A model generated the notes under the pieces. That model ran no database searches. It saw only the letters and a program-made list of their open reading frames with translations, and was not told where the DNA came from. 64,000 bases of DNA from Vampirovibrionales bacterium (GTDB taxonomy: Bacteria > Cyanobacteriota > Vampirovibrionia > Vampirovibrionales > Vampirovibrionaceae), in the NCBI GenBank assembly GCA_016712355.1, contig JADJRF010000005.1, positions 1,550,001-1,614,000 of the forward strand, in the 5' to 3' direction. How positions within the stretch are numbered: the first letter of the stretch is position 1; each line of letters opens with the position of its first letter. Positions 25,596 through 32,772 of the stretch are shown here, in pieces. A program made the position numbers and the translations under genes.

Positions 25596-25622
25596 TAAAG
25601 TTTATGGTCTCGCGGTCGATAG
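25596..25622 (+). promoter_or_regulatory. Sigma-28 promoter of first pilin-like gene
   Basis: TAAAGTTT (25596-25603) is a perfect FliA -35; exactly 11 bases later lies GTCGATAG (25615-25622), 6/8 to GCCGATAA and sharing CGATAG with the flagellin promoter. The predicted start near 25630 gives a leader of about 36 bases. Confidence 0.75.
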
Positions 25623-25665
25623 GGACTTGAGGCAGAAATTCTTGTGACGAGGCGAATCGAGTTGC

Positions 25666-26835
25666 ATGGTAATTATAGGGATGCTGGGTTTAAAACCATC
25701 ATCAGGACGGACACTTCCTGAATATGCACTTCTCGCAGGGCTTGTAGCATTAGCGGCTATTCCATCATTGGGGTTGCTAAGTGGATCTCTGCAAAGCTTA
25801 TTAACCCGTGATCTTTCGAGTCAGGCGAGTCAATTGTTTTCCTTGCTCGATAGTAAATCGACGCCTTCTGCTGTTAGTTCTTCCATGAATGATCTGCAAA
25901 CGCAGCAAGCTCAGAATGGACTTTCTCAAGCACTCTCTGATCTCCAAAAAAATGGCGGCAGCGCTTCCATGAAGTTAGATAGTTCCGGCAAGCTTCAAAT
26001 CAATATTAACGGTATCCCCTTGGGAACTTCTGAGGACAGCACGGGCGCTCAGGGTGGGGGTGTTTTAATGAGCTATGTTATGGCAGATCAAATACAAGCC
26101 TTAGCTGAAGAAGTCGTCGCGACTGATCCCTCCTTAGCCTCCAGGTTAACCTATCTGGCTTCTTTAGGTCGAGGGTTGGCGCAAATGGAGGGAAACGTCA
26201 ACAAAGCCATTGAGTCCAACGATAAAGCCGTTTTAACAATTGGACAAGTAACAAATACGGATATTTATCCCTTCCCCGTTCTCCCTGTTAACCCTCTAAC
26301 TGGGGCTCCTCCAAATGCGGGGCAGATTACCCTTAGTTCAAAGCAATTACCATTAGTATATTTTCAAATGCATCAAGCCATGATAGACGCTTCCAATTCA
26401 CTTTTGGGTAGCATTCCTGCAGATAGCACGATCCATCAAAGATTAGGTTTGTATACATCGGCAATCGATAGTGTCGGAAATCTGAATTATACGACTGCCC
26501 CCAATATTTTTTACAATGCCCAAAACGTTAACGTTCCCTTGGCGACAACAAATCCAAATTATAGTCCTAGCAGTGCTTTCTCTAGCTATTATAAAGATTC
26601 AGTATTTCCGAACATTACCCCCGCGAGAAGTGTTGGCTCCTACACTGTCGACACCTCCGGGATTACCATTGATATTGCGCCCAAGTTTACGCAGGTGACG
26701 TCGGATAAAATCGCTGCCGCGCAGCAGGCCGCCGCCGCAGGCGTCAGCCCCACGGCGACGACGAGCGCCGTGCCCGCTACGTCTACCCCTGCCGCGCCTA
26801 CGACGAGCCTTCAGGACGGCGCGCTGCCCAATTAG
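25666..26835 (+). CDS. Large Flp-type prepilin-like protein (paralogue 1)
   Basis: 389 residues from ATG at 25666 (GAGG 13 bases upstream); a second ATG at 25681 would give 384. The N-terminus reads SSG followed by RTLPEYALLAGLVALAAI: a prepilin-peptidase site with cleavage after Gly and Glu-Tyr at +5/+6, exactly as in Flp pilins, then one hydrophobic helix. Ordinary Flp pilins have 50-80 residues; here about 340 more follow, Ser/Gln/Asn-rich with a conserved DSTGAQGG motif, a TSGITIDIAPKF motif and the C-terminus QDGALPN. A sigma-28 promoter precedes it. GC content jumps near position 26650. It is probably an exported pilin or pseudopilin carrying an unknown domain. Confidence 0.75.
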   Translation: MVIIGMLGLKPSSGRTLPEYALLAGLVALAAIPSLGLLSGSLQSLLTRDLSSQASQLFSLLDSKSTPSAVSSSMNDLQTQQAQNGLSQALSDLQKNGGSASMKLDSSGKLQININGIPLGTSEDSTGAQGGGVLMSYVMADQIQALAEEVVATDPSLASRLTYLASLGRGLAQMEGNVNKAIESNDKAVLTIGQVTNTDIYPFPVLPVNPLTGAPPNAGQITLSSKQLPLVYFQMHQAMIDASNSLLGSIPADSTIHQRLGLYTSAIDSVGNLNYTTAPNIFYNAQNVNVPLATTNPNYSPSSAFSSYYKDSVFPNITPARSVGSYTVDTSGITIDIAPKFTQVTSDKIAAAQQAAAAGVSPTATTSAVPATSTPAAPTTSLQDGALPN

Positions 26836-26870
26836 GGCGTTACAGATTGTGACAATTACGACGCCGTTGC

Positions 26871-26897
26871 TGAAGTTCTGAGCCGCTGGGTCGATAA
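26871..26897 (+). promoter_or_regulatory. Sigma-28 promoter of second pilin-like gene
   Basis: TGAAGTTC (26871-26878), exactly 11 bases, then GTCGATAA (26890-26897): 6/8 and 7/8 to the FliA consensus. The predicted start is near 26904, which supports the ATG at 26939 rather than 26912 as the start codon. Confidence 0.7.
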
Positions 26898-26938
26898 AGC
26901 CCCTAGTCGTCATGTCAAGGCAAGAAGGATTGTTCAGT

Positions 26939-27973
26939 ATGCTGCGTCGCGTGGATGGCCGGTCTCTGCCCGAATACGCCCTGATTCTGGCGCTGGTCGG
27001 TCTGGCGGCGATTCCGGCGACCGCTGTGTTAAGCGGCTCGATGGGGGACTTATTCCATTACAGCGATGTTAGTAAAGCCAATGCGCTCTTCTCGCTGCTG
27101 GACGCCCGCCCGCAAGGTGCCGCGCCCGCCGGGGTTCCGATGATGACGCAATCCTCCGTTTTAAAGAGCGCGGCGTCTTCTGTGAGCGCTCCCAGCGCCG
27201 GGTCAGTTTCTCTCGCCACCGACGCCTCCGGGCGGATTGTGGTGAAACTGCAAGGCTTGTCGAGCGCTGACACGCAGGACTCTACCGGCGCGCAAGGGGG
27301 AGATGTTGTGTTAACGCGCCTCATGGCGGATCAAATCCTGAATTTAGCCGATGAACTTGACGCCCAAGGCGGCGATAGCGCAATTTCGGCGCGATTGCGC
27401 CAAGTCGCGACCAATGCGCACAATCTGGGTCTGACTCAAGGCGCTATCAATACCGCGCGCGTCAATGACGACAGGCAGGCGCTTACCCTGAATTTTGCGG
27501 GTTCCGAAGCGTCTAAAATTCCCTTACTTGCTGATCCGATTACCGGCGTAAAGCCTTCTCCAGGTGGGTCCCTGCCCCTTGTTTTCTACAATTTACAAGA
27601 TGCAACGAATGCCTCTTATAATTCCCTGGCGAGTGACATTGACAAGAGCGCCGACCCAAAAGTAAAGGCGCTGAAATCCCGATTACAGAACTACGTCGGC
27701 GCAGTGGACACTGTCGCAACCCGAAACTATCAGCAGCAGAGCATTTTCTATGTCGCGAGTGGGGAAGATAATACCCTCTCCCCCAAGGCCATTAAGTATA
27801 AAGGCGCTACTATTCCCACCGCTATTAACACCTCAGGCGTCACGATTGATCTGGCGCCTCGTTTTACGCACGCGACCGCCGATCGCATCGCGACCAGTGA
27901 TCGCGAAACAGGGACCACCCCGCCGACGGTAGTCGATGGCGTCTATCAGGACGGGGCGTTGCCCAATAACTAA
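26939..27973 (+). CDS. Large Flp-type prepilin-like protein (paralogue 2)
   Basis: 344 residues from ATG at 26939, with AAGGA ten bases upstream; the ATG at 26912 lies only eight bases into the predicted transcript. The N-terminus MLRRVDG is followed by RSLPEYALILALVGLAAI: cleavage after Gly7, Glu12 and Tyr13 at +5/+6, then the hydrophobic helix. It aligns end to end with the preceding gene, sharing QDSTGAQGG, MADQILNLADEL, LPLVFYNL, TSGVTIDLAPRF and the C-terminus QDGALPNN. GC content is near the genome average except around 27520-27680. Its own sigma-28 promoter suggests co-expression with flagellin. Unknown function; exported surface or pseudopilin role inferred. Confidence 0.75.
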   Translation: MLRRVDGRSLPEYALILALVGLAAIPATAVLSGSMGDLFHYSDVSKANALFSLLDARPQGAAPAGVPMMTQSSVLKSAASSVSAPSAGSVSLATDASGRIVVKLQGLSSADTQDSTGAQGGDVVLTRLMADQILNLADELDAQGGDSAISARLRQVATNAHNLGLTQGAINTARVNDDRQALTLNFAGSEASKIPLLADPITGVKPSPGGSLPLVFYNLQDATNASYNSLASDIDKSADPKVKALKSRLQNYVGAVDTVATRNYQQQSIFYVASGEDNTLSPKAIKYKGATIPTAINTSGVTIDLAPRFTHATADRIATSDRETGTTPPTVVDGVYQDGALPNN

Positions 27974-28120
27974 CGGCGCCTCTCCTTCTATGGGAAATCC
28001 AGCGGATGACGGGCGGCGGAATCCCTAAAGTGATATACAATAGAAGCTGGATGACCTGTCCCGCCTCCGCTCGCGCAACAGGTCGTCGCGCGTCGTCAGA
28101 ACAGGAGCAGCAAAGCGTCC

Positions 28121-28849
28121 ATGGCAAAAATTGTCGCTGTTGATGATGATCCGGCTATTCTGGAACTCGTGCGCATTAACCTGGAACTTCAGGGGCACGA
28201 CGTCAAGACCGCGCCCGAAGGCATCGAAGGCTTTGCGCTGGTTCAACAGGAACAGCCCCATCTCGTGATTCTCGATGTCATGATGCCCGGCGTCGACGGC
28301 TATACCGTCTGCCAGCGCATTCGCAAGAATCCCGCCACCGAGGCCACCCCCGTCCTGATGCTGACCGCCCTGGGCGTGTTGGACGACAAGGTAAAAGGCT
28401 TTGACGTCGGCGCAGACGACTATCTCGTCAAGCCCTTTGAGATTCCTGAGCTGCTGGTGCGCGTGCGCGCCCTCTTGCGTCGCTCTGGCGAAACGCCGCA
28501 AGCCGCCGGCGCGCTGCCTGAGATCCTGTCGATTGGCGATCTCACGCTCGTGCCTGAAAATCTGGAGATTAAAATCGGCGCAACGCTCGTCAAACTCACC
28601 CCAACGGAGTTTGAGATCCTGAATTGCCTGGTGCAGAATCACGGGCAAACCATCTCGCTCGGCAAGCTGCTGCAAGACGTCTGGGGGTATAGCCCGGATG
28701 ATGACGTAGAGACCATCCGCGTCCACGTTCGTCACTTGCGCTCGAAGCTGGAAAAGGCTTCCGCCGATAAAGACTATATTGAGACCATTTATGGGGGCGG
28801 TTATCGACTCTTCCCCAACGGCCTGCCCTCTAAAAAGAAGAAAAAATAG
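28121..28849 (+). CDS. OmpR-family response regulator
   Basis: 242 residues. The receiver domain has the acidic pair Asp9/Asp10, phospho-acceptor Asp52 (VILDVMMPG), Thr82 and Lys104. The winged-helix DNA-binding domain (about 133-235) ends in ETIRVHVRHLRSKLEK and IYGGGYRLF, then a run of five lysines. The receiver resembles cyanobacterial RpaA/RpaB (VMLTALG, GADDYLVKPF). No sensor kinase is adjacent, so the partner is elsewhere. TACAAT at 28036-28041 may be its -10 box. It ends 163 bases before a bidirectional terminator. Confidence 0.93.
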   Translation: MAKIVAVDDDPAILELVRINLELQGHDVKTAPEGIEGFALVQQEQPHLVILDVMMPGVDGYTVCQRIRKNPATEATPVLMLTALGVLDDKVKGFDVGADDYLVKPFEIPELLVRVRALLRRSGETPQAAGALPEILSIGDLTLVPENLEIKIGATLVKLTPTEFEILNCLVQNHGQTISLGKLLQDVWGYSPDDDVETIRVHVRHLRSKLEKASADKDYIETIYGGGYRLFPNGLPSKKKKK

Positions 28850-29011
28850 GGCTTTCTTCAGGATGATTCCCTGATCTCTCAGCAGCGCGTATTGCGTTGG
28901 TGCGGGGCTAAATCTTGCGCGAGATGGCGGCTTTTATGAGGGCGATTCCTGCTGAGGCAGAATGCCTTCAAACGGGCCTGAGCGTGTGTTGAAATAATGG
29001 GCCTGAATGCC

Positions 29012-29043
29012 AAAAGCCCTCCCCACGGGTGGGAAGGGCTTTT
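29012..29043. terminator. Bidirectional intrinsic terminator
   Basis: AAAAGCCCT (29012-29020) pairs with AGGGCTTTT (29035-29043), enclosing CCCAC/GTGGG. With A's on one side and T's on the other it can stop both the response-regulator transcript and the convergent lipoprotein transcript. Confidence 0.85.
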
Positions 29044-29060
29044 GATTCAAGAACCTGAAA

Positions 29061-29336
29061 CTAGTCAGCTTTATGCTCGTCGCCATGTTCTTTCGCCGGT
29101 TCCGCAACGGGCTCGGCAGCCGGAGGCGTGACGACCGGGGCGGTCACGTTCACTTCGGGCGCGGCAGGAGGCGTCACGGAGGGGGTGGTGACATTGATTT
29201 CGGTGGTGTTGGAAGCAGGACCGTCAACGGCATCCGGCTCAGGGTTGTTGTTGACTGTCTTGCTGCAACCGGTCAGCGACACGCTGGCGGCGACAGCCAA
29301 GAGGAGGGCGAGAATCGAAAGGGATTTGAATTTCAT
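29061..29336 (-). CDS. Small lipoprotein
   Basis: 91 residues. Signal peptide II with lipobox LTGC (Cys24). The mature part is Pro/Val/Thr/Glu-rich with two imperfect copies of a unit like INVTTPSVTPPAAPE / VNVTAPVVTPPAAEP and ends in EHGDEHKAD, a possible metal-binding His/Asp/Glu tail. GGAG precedes the ATG. It should be lipid-anchored in the inner or outer membrane. Function unknown; convergent with the response regulator. Confidence 0.8.
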   Translation of the reverse strand: MKFKSLSILALLLAVAASVSLTGCSKTVNNNPEPDAVDGPASNTTEINVTTPSVTPPAAPEVNVTAPVVTPPAAEPVAEPAKEHGDEHKAD

Positions 29337-29712
29337 TGAGGAACTCTCCTTCCCGTATAATCCGGGCTAATCTGAACGGAACTGTACGGTTTCGCTTGCA
29401 GGGCTACTCACTGTCCGATGAATGACTCTGCAAGAGACGCCATTACGCTTGCTGATGATCGCCGCCTCTCAAGACACGGCGATTTACATTGGCTGTATTA
29501 AACCCCATGGGCCGTAAGCGGTCAAGCATTGACAGCCGCTTCTGTGAGCATCGCCGCAATCTTAATAACCCGCTCGCAATTCCTTTATATAGTTTTTGCA
29601 CCTTTCGCCTGCTTGCCCCATTCGCCGCGGGCCCTCAAACTGAAGTCATGACGTCCGCCGCGCGCCCTATCATGCAAACTTATAGGATCGTGAAACAGAA
29701 AGGCGTTCCAGT
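29337..29712. other. Divergent region upstream of lipoprotein and cutA
   Basis: 376 bases. Nothing with a good coding pattern is seen; a TTG-started frame at 29489-29716 has no ribosome site. TATAAT at 29356-29361 (plus strand) and A/T-rich blocks near 29580 and 29680 are the only promoter-like elements. Confidence 0.4.
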
Positions 29713-30063
29713 ATGACCGTTGACTATTGCGTCGTTCTCTCGACCTGCCCGGACGAGCCTCAGGCCCTTTCGATTGCCCGCGCCGTCGTCGAACAAGGCC
29801 TGGCCGCCTGCGTTAACCTCTCTCGCGGCGCGCTGTCGGTTTACCGCTGGCAGGGAGAGATTCACCAGACGCCTGAATGTGCGCTGGTCATCAAAACCAT
29901 TGCCACTCATATCCCCGCCCTGGAAGCCTTGATTCGCTCTCTGCACAGCTATCAGACGCCCGAATTCCTCGTGTTGCCCGTCAGCGGAGGCAGCGAGGAC
30001 TATCTCCAGTGGCTGGTGGATTCCTGCGCAATCGCCCCCCGAATTGAGGATAATCCCGTATAA
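29713..30063 (+). CDS. cutA: CutA family divalent-cation tolerance protein
   Basis: 116 residues, the usual CutA1 length. It has the family blocks VLSTCPDEPQALSIARAVVE, QGLAACVNL and VYRWQGEIHQTPECALVIKT, then PEFLVLPVSGGSEDYLQWL. CutA forms a very stable trimer with a PII-like ferredoxin fold; mutants in Escherichia coli are copper-sensitive, yet its molecular role is unsettled. AAAGG precedes the ATG at good distance. It begins a plus-strand group with mreB and trmL. Confidence 0.92.
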   Translation: MTVDYCVVLSTCPDEPQALSIARAVVEQGLAACVNLSRGALSVYRWQGEIHQTPECALVIKTIATHIPALEALIRSLHSYQTPEFLVLPVSGGSEDYLQWLVDSCAIAPRIEDNPV

Positions 30064-30161
30064 TTGAGGGACGGTTCGCGCCTTGCGTGAAACCGCCCGT
30101 ATTACTAGAGAGATTAGGGGCCGGGATTGTGCAGTCAGTGATTGAGATGCTGGACGCCAAG

Positions 30162-31229
30162 ATGGGGTTATTCAACCTCGGCGGTAAAAAAACCACCAAC
30201 GACCTAGGGATAGATCTGGGAACCGTCAACACGCTTATCTGCACCGCCAGCAAAGGCGTTGTGCTCCGCGAGCCTTCTGTGGTCGCCATCGATACCAGCT
30301 ACGCCCCGCCGCGCGTTCTGGAAGTCGGCATCGCGGCTCGCGACATGATTGGTCGCACGCCCAGCCATATTGTCGCCACGCGTCCCTTGCGCGATGGCGT
30401 GATCGCCGAGTTCGAGTGGGCGGAAGTGCTGTTGCGCAAGTTTATCGAAAAAGTAATGGGCGAAAAGGGCTTGGTGCGGGGCCGCCCCGGTCGCGTGGTG
30501 GTCGGGTTGCCCAGCGGCGTCACCGAAGTGGAACGTCGCGCTGTGGGTGATGCCGCCTATAACGCGGGCGCGCGTATCGTCAATCTTGTCGCCGAGCCGA
30601 TGGCTGCCGCAATTGGCGCGGGTATGCCGGTTGAAAAGCCTACGGGCTGTATGATTATCGATATCGGCGGCGGTACGACCGAAATCGCTGTGTTGAGTCT
30701 CAACGGGCTGGTCGTTTCCAAAAGCCTGCGCATTGCGGGCGATGAGCTTAACGAAAACATTCAGCATCACTTAAAAGATGCGCATGATCTGTCTATCGGC
30801 GATCGCTCGGCTGAAGAAATCAAGATGCGTCTGGGTTCTGCCTGGCAAATGGCCGAAGACGAGGAAATGGAAGTCCGTGGCTTGAATCTCAAAACCGGCT
30901 TGCCTCACACTGTGCGCATTCATTCGACGGAAATTCGCCAGTGCCTGCGCCCTACGCTGATGCAACTGGTTGAAGGCGTCAAGGGAACTCTTGAAATCAC
31001 CCCGCCGGAACTGGCCGCCGACATTGTGGACCGCGGTATTGTGCTGGCAGGCGGCGGCGCGCTGTTGAATGGCATGGATGAGCTGGTCTCGCGCGAAGTG
31101 GACGTCCCGGTGCATATCGCCAACGACCCGCTGTCGTGCGTCGTGGTTGGAACCGAACGGCTGTTGAATGACCCTCTCTACCGATCCGTCCTCAACGTTA
31201 CCGAGTACGACCCTCGCGCCTACAGCTAA
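30162..31229 (+). CDS. mreB: Rod-shape protein MreB
   Basis: 355 residues from ATG at 30162 (MGLFNLGGKKTTNDLGIDLG), the standard MreB start. In-frame GTG at 30087 and ATG at 30147 would add 25 or 5 residues. Actin-fold signatures are phosphate 1 DLGIDLGTVNTL, GVTEVERRAV, phosphate 2 IIDIGGGTTEIAVLSL and adenosine site LAGGGALLNGMDEL. MreB filaments guide lateral cell-wall synthesis and rod or curved shape. mreC and mreD are not downstream; the tRNA methylase gene overlaps the 3' end instead. Confidence 0.97.
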   Translation: MGLFNLGGKKTTNDLGIDLGTVNTLICTASKGVVLREPSVVAIDTSYAPPRVLEVGIAARDMIGRTPSHIVATRPLRDGVIAEFEWAEVLLRKFIEKVMGEKGLVRGRPGRVVVGLPSGVTEVERRAVGDAAYNAGARIVNLVAEPMAAAIGAGMPVEKPTGCMIIDIGGGTTEIAVLSLNGLVVSKSLRIAGDELNENIQHHLKDAHDLSIGDRSAEEIKMRLGSAWQMAEDEEMEVRGLNLKTGLPHTVRIHSTEIRQCLRPTLMQLVEGVKGTLEITPPELAADIVDRGIVLAGGGALLNGMDELVSREVDVPVHIANDPLSCVVVGTERLLNDPLYRSVLNVTEYDPRAYS

Positions 31230-31680
31230 CGTCGCTGTCGTTCTCGTTGAACCGCGTATCCCGCAAAACACGGGAAATATCGCGCGTTTATGCGTCTGCG
31301 CGGGGCTTGAGTTGATTCTTGTCGGGGATCTGGGATTTCGACTTTCGGATAAATACTTGGCGCGCGCCGGAATGGACTATATGGCGCGCCTGGAGATTCG
31401 ACACGTCAACGATTTTAACGATGTGCTTCAGGAAAAACCCGACTGGCAGGCGTTTTATTTGAGCTCAAAGGCTCAGCGCCCTTACACTCAGGCGGCGTTT
31501 CAGCCGAAGTCCCTGCTGGTGTTCGGCTCAGAGGACAAGGGCTTGCCGTCTCATTGGCTGGCCGACCGCAGCGAGCAGACGTTCCGCATCCCTATGACGC
31601 CGGGCGAGCGTAGCTTGAACCTCTCCACGTCTGTTGGCATTGTCGCCTATGAAGCCTTGCGTCAGATGTACGGCTTTTAG
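31168..31680 (+). CDS. trmL: tRNA (cytidine(34)-2'-O)-methyltransferase, TrmL type
   Basis: 170 residues of the SpoU/TrmH SPOUT family, small TrmL-like version: VVLVEPRIPQNTGNIARLC, LLVFGSEDKGLP (SAM-binding knot) and IPMTPGERSLNLSTSVGIVAYEALRQ. TrmL methylates the wobble ribose of tRNA-Leu. The start at 31168 overlaps mreB by 62 bases; no later start exists before the first beta strand, so the long overlap appears real. The stop TAG shares bases with the TAA of the convergent glycosyltransferase gene. Confidence 0.9.
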   Translation: MTLSTDPSSTLPSTTLAPTANVAVVLVEPRIPQNTGNIARLCVCAGLELILVGDLGFRLSDKYLARAGMDYMARLEIRHVNDFNDVLQEKPDWQAFYLSSKAQRPYTQAAFQPKSLLVFGSEDKGLPSHWLADRSEQTFRIPMTPGERSLNLSTSVGIVAYEALRQMYGF

Positions 31681-32768
31681 GACGCGCCTGCCTCGTCCGC
31701 CAGGGCGCTTTGCACGGCTTGCTTGACCCGGGCGGGATCCAGCGTCAGACGGCAGGCGTTATGACTGCAGATTTTGGCATAGCAGGGGCGACAGGGGAGC
31801 GCTTCATACACGGGAAAAAACCGGCTGTGCGGCGAATAAACGCCCCACTGGCGTTCATTGGTGGGGCCGAATACGCCCACAATTCGCGGCGTCTGAGCGG
31901 CCGCCGCGAGATGAAGCGGACCGGAATCAACCGATAGCAGGATATGAGCGCGCCGCAGCAGGGCGATGCTTTGCCCCAGCGTCGTTTGTCCCGCCAGGTT
32001 GAGCCAGCGGGCAGGGGCCGGGCATTCCTCCAGTCGCGCGGCGATGGCGTCATAAAAGGCCCGATCGCTGGTCGTTCCGGTGCAAACGACTGTCATTCCG
32101 GCTTTTAAGAGCGCCTCGATCGCGGGCAGAAACGTTTCGGCGGGGAACGCTTTGCCGTGAGAGGCGCTACTTGCGTGAAATGCGGCGAGTTTATCCCCTT
32201 GTTGGAACGCTTCCTCAAGGCCATGCTCGGTCAAAATCGAGGCCATGGACTCGTGATCGTCTTCGGATTCCCATAACGCCAGCGTCGTATCGCGCGCCTG
32301 AACGCCGCAGGCGCGCAGCAGGCCCAGATGATGCTCTGCTTGCGGGGTCTGCGTGCGCAACGACGGGTAAGGCGCCGCGCGATCCAGCAGGCATCCCCAT
32401 CGGCGATACCCGATCGGCTGAGGAAATCGCTGTTTGTCGTATCCCACTAGTGTTTTGACGCTTGCTAATCGCGCTAATAACGCCATCGAGACGGATTTCC
32501 TCAGCAGAAAGACTGTGTCAAACCCTTTTAGTGCGTAGACACATGCTAAGACGCCTTTAGGCTCTGGAAAAACGGCGTCCAGATAGGGACAATTCGCTAG
32601 CAGGGGCGCCGTGAGACGCGACGCCATCGTCTCAATGCGCGCATCAGGAAACGCCTGCCGCAGGGCGCGTATCAGCGGAACGCTCAGGACGGTGTCGCCA
32701 ATAAATCTCAGCGGAATCACCAACACGCGCCGAGGCGGCGGGATTGCTCTTGGAGAGGCCGCTTTCAT
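31677..32768 (-). CDS. Glycosyltransferase family 9 (heptosyltransferase)
   Basis: 363 residues. The N-terminus VLVIPLRFIGDTVLSVPLIR is the ADP-heptose:LPS heptosyltransferase signature; the C-terminal nucleotide site reads LLSVDSGPLHLAAAAQTPRI followed by VGVFGPTN. A cysteine-bearing stretch (LPCRPCYAKICSHNACRLTL) near the end is typical of this branch. It would add heptose or a similar sugar to lipopolysaccharide core, implying a diderm cell. It follows argH by four bases, so it is carried on the arginine transcript. Confidence 0.9.
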   Translation of the reverse strand: MKAASPRAIPPPRRVLVIPLRFIGDTVLSVPLIRALRQAFPDARIETMASRLTAPLLANCPYLDAVFPEPKGVLACVYALKGFDTVFLLRKSVSMALLARLASVKTLVGYDKQRFPQPIGYRRWGCLLDRAAPYPSLRTQTPQAEHHLGLLRACGVQARDTTLALWESEDDHESMASILTEHGLEEAFQQGDKLAAFHASSASHGKAFPAETFLPAIEALLKAGMTVVCTGTTSDRAFYDAIAARLEECPAPARWLNLAGQTTLGQSIALLRRAHILLSVDSGPLHLAAAAQTPRIVGVFGPTNERQWGVYSPHSRFFPVYEALPCRPCYAKICSHNACRLTLDPARVKQAVQSALADEAGAS

Positions 32769-32772
32769 GGCG

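Noticed and set aside
24776..27973. Mobile island at the A/T-rich genes
   Set aside because: No integrase, transposase, inverted repeats or tRNA attachment site flank it; transfer is possible but a mobile element is not supported.
29489..29716. 75-codon TTG-started frame upstream of cutA
   Set aside because: No ribosome site, no family motif, and it overlaps the cutA start.
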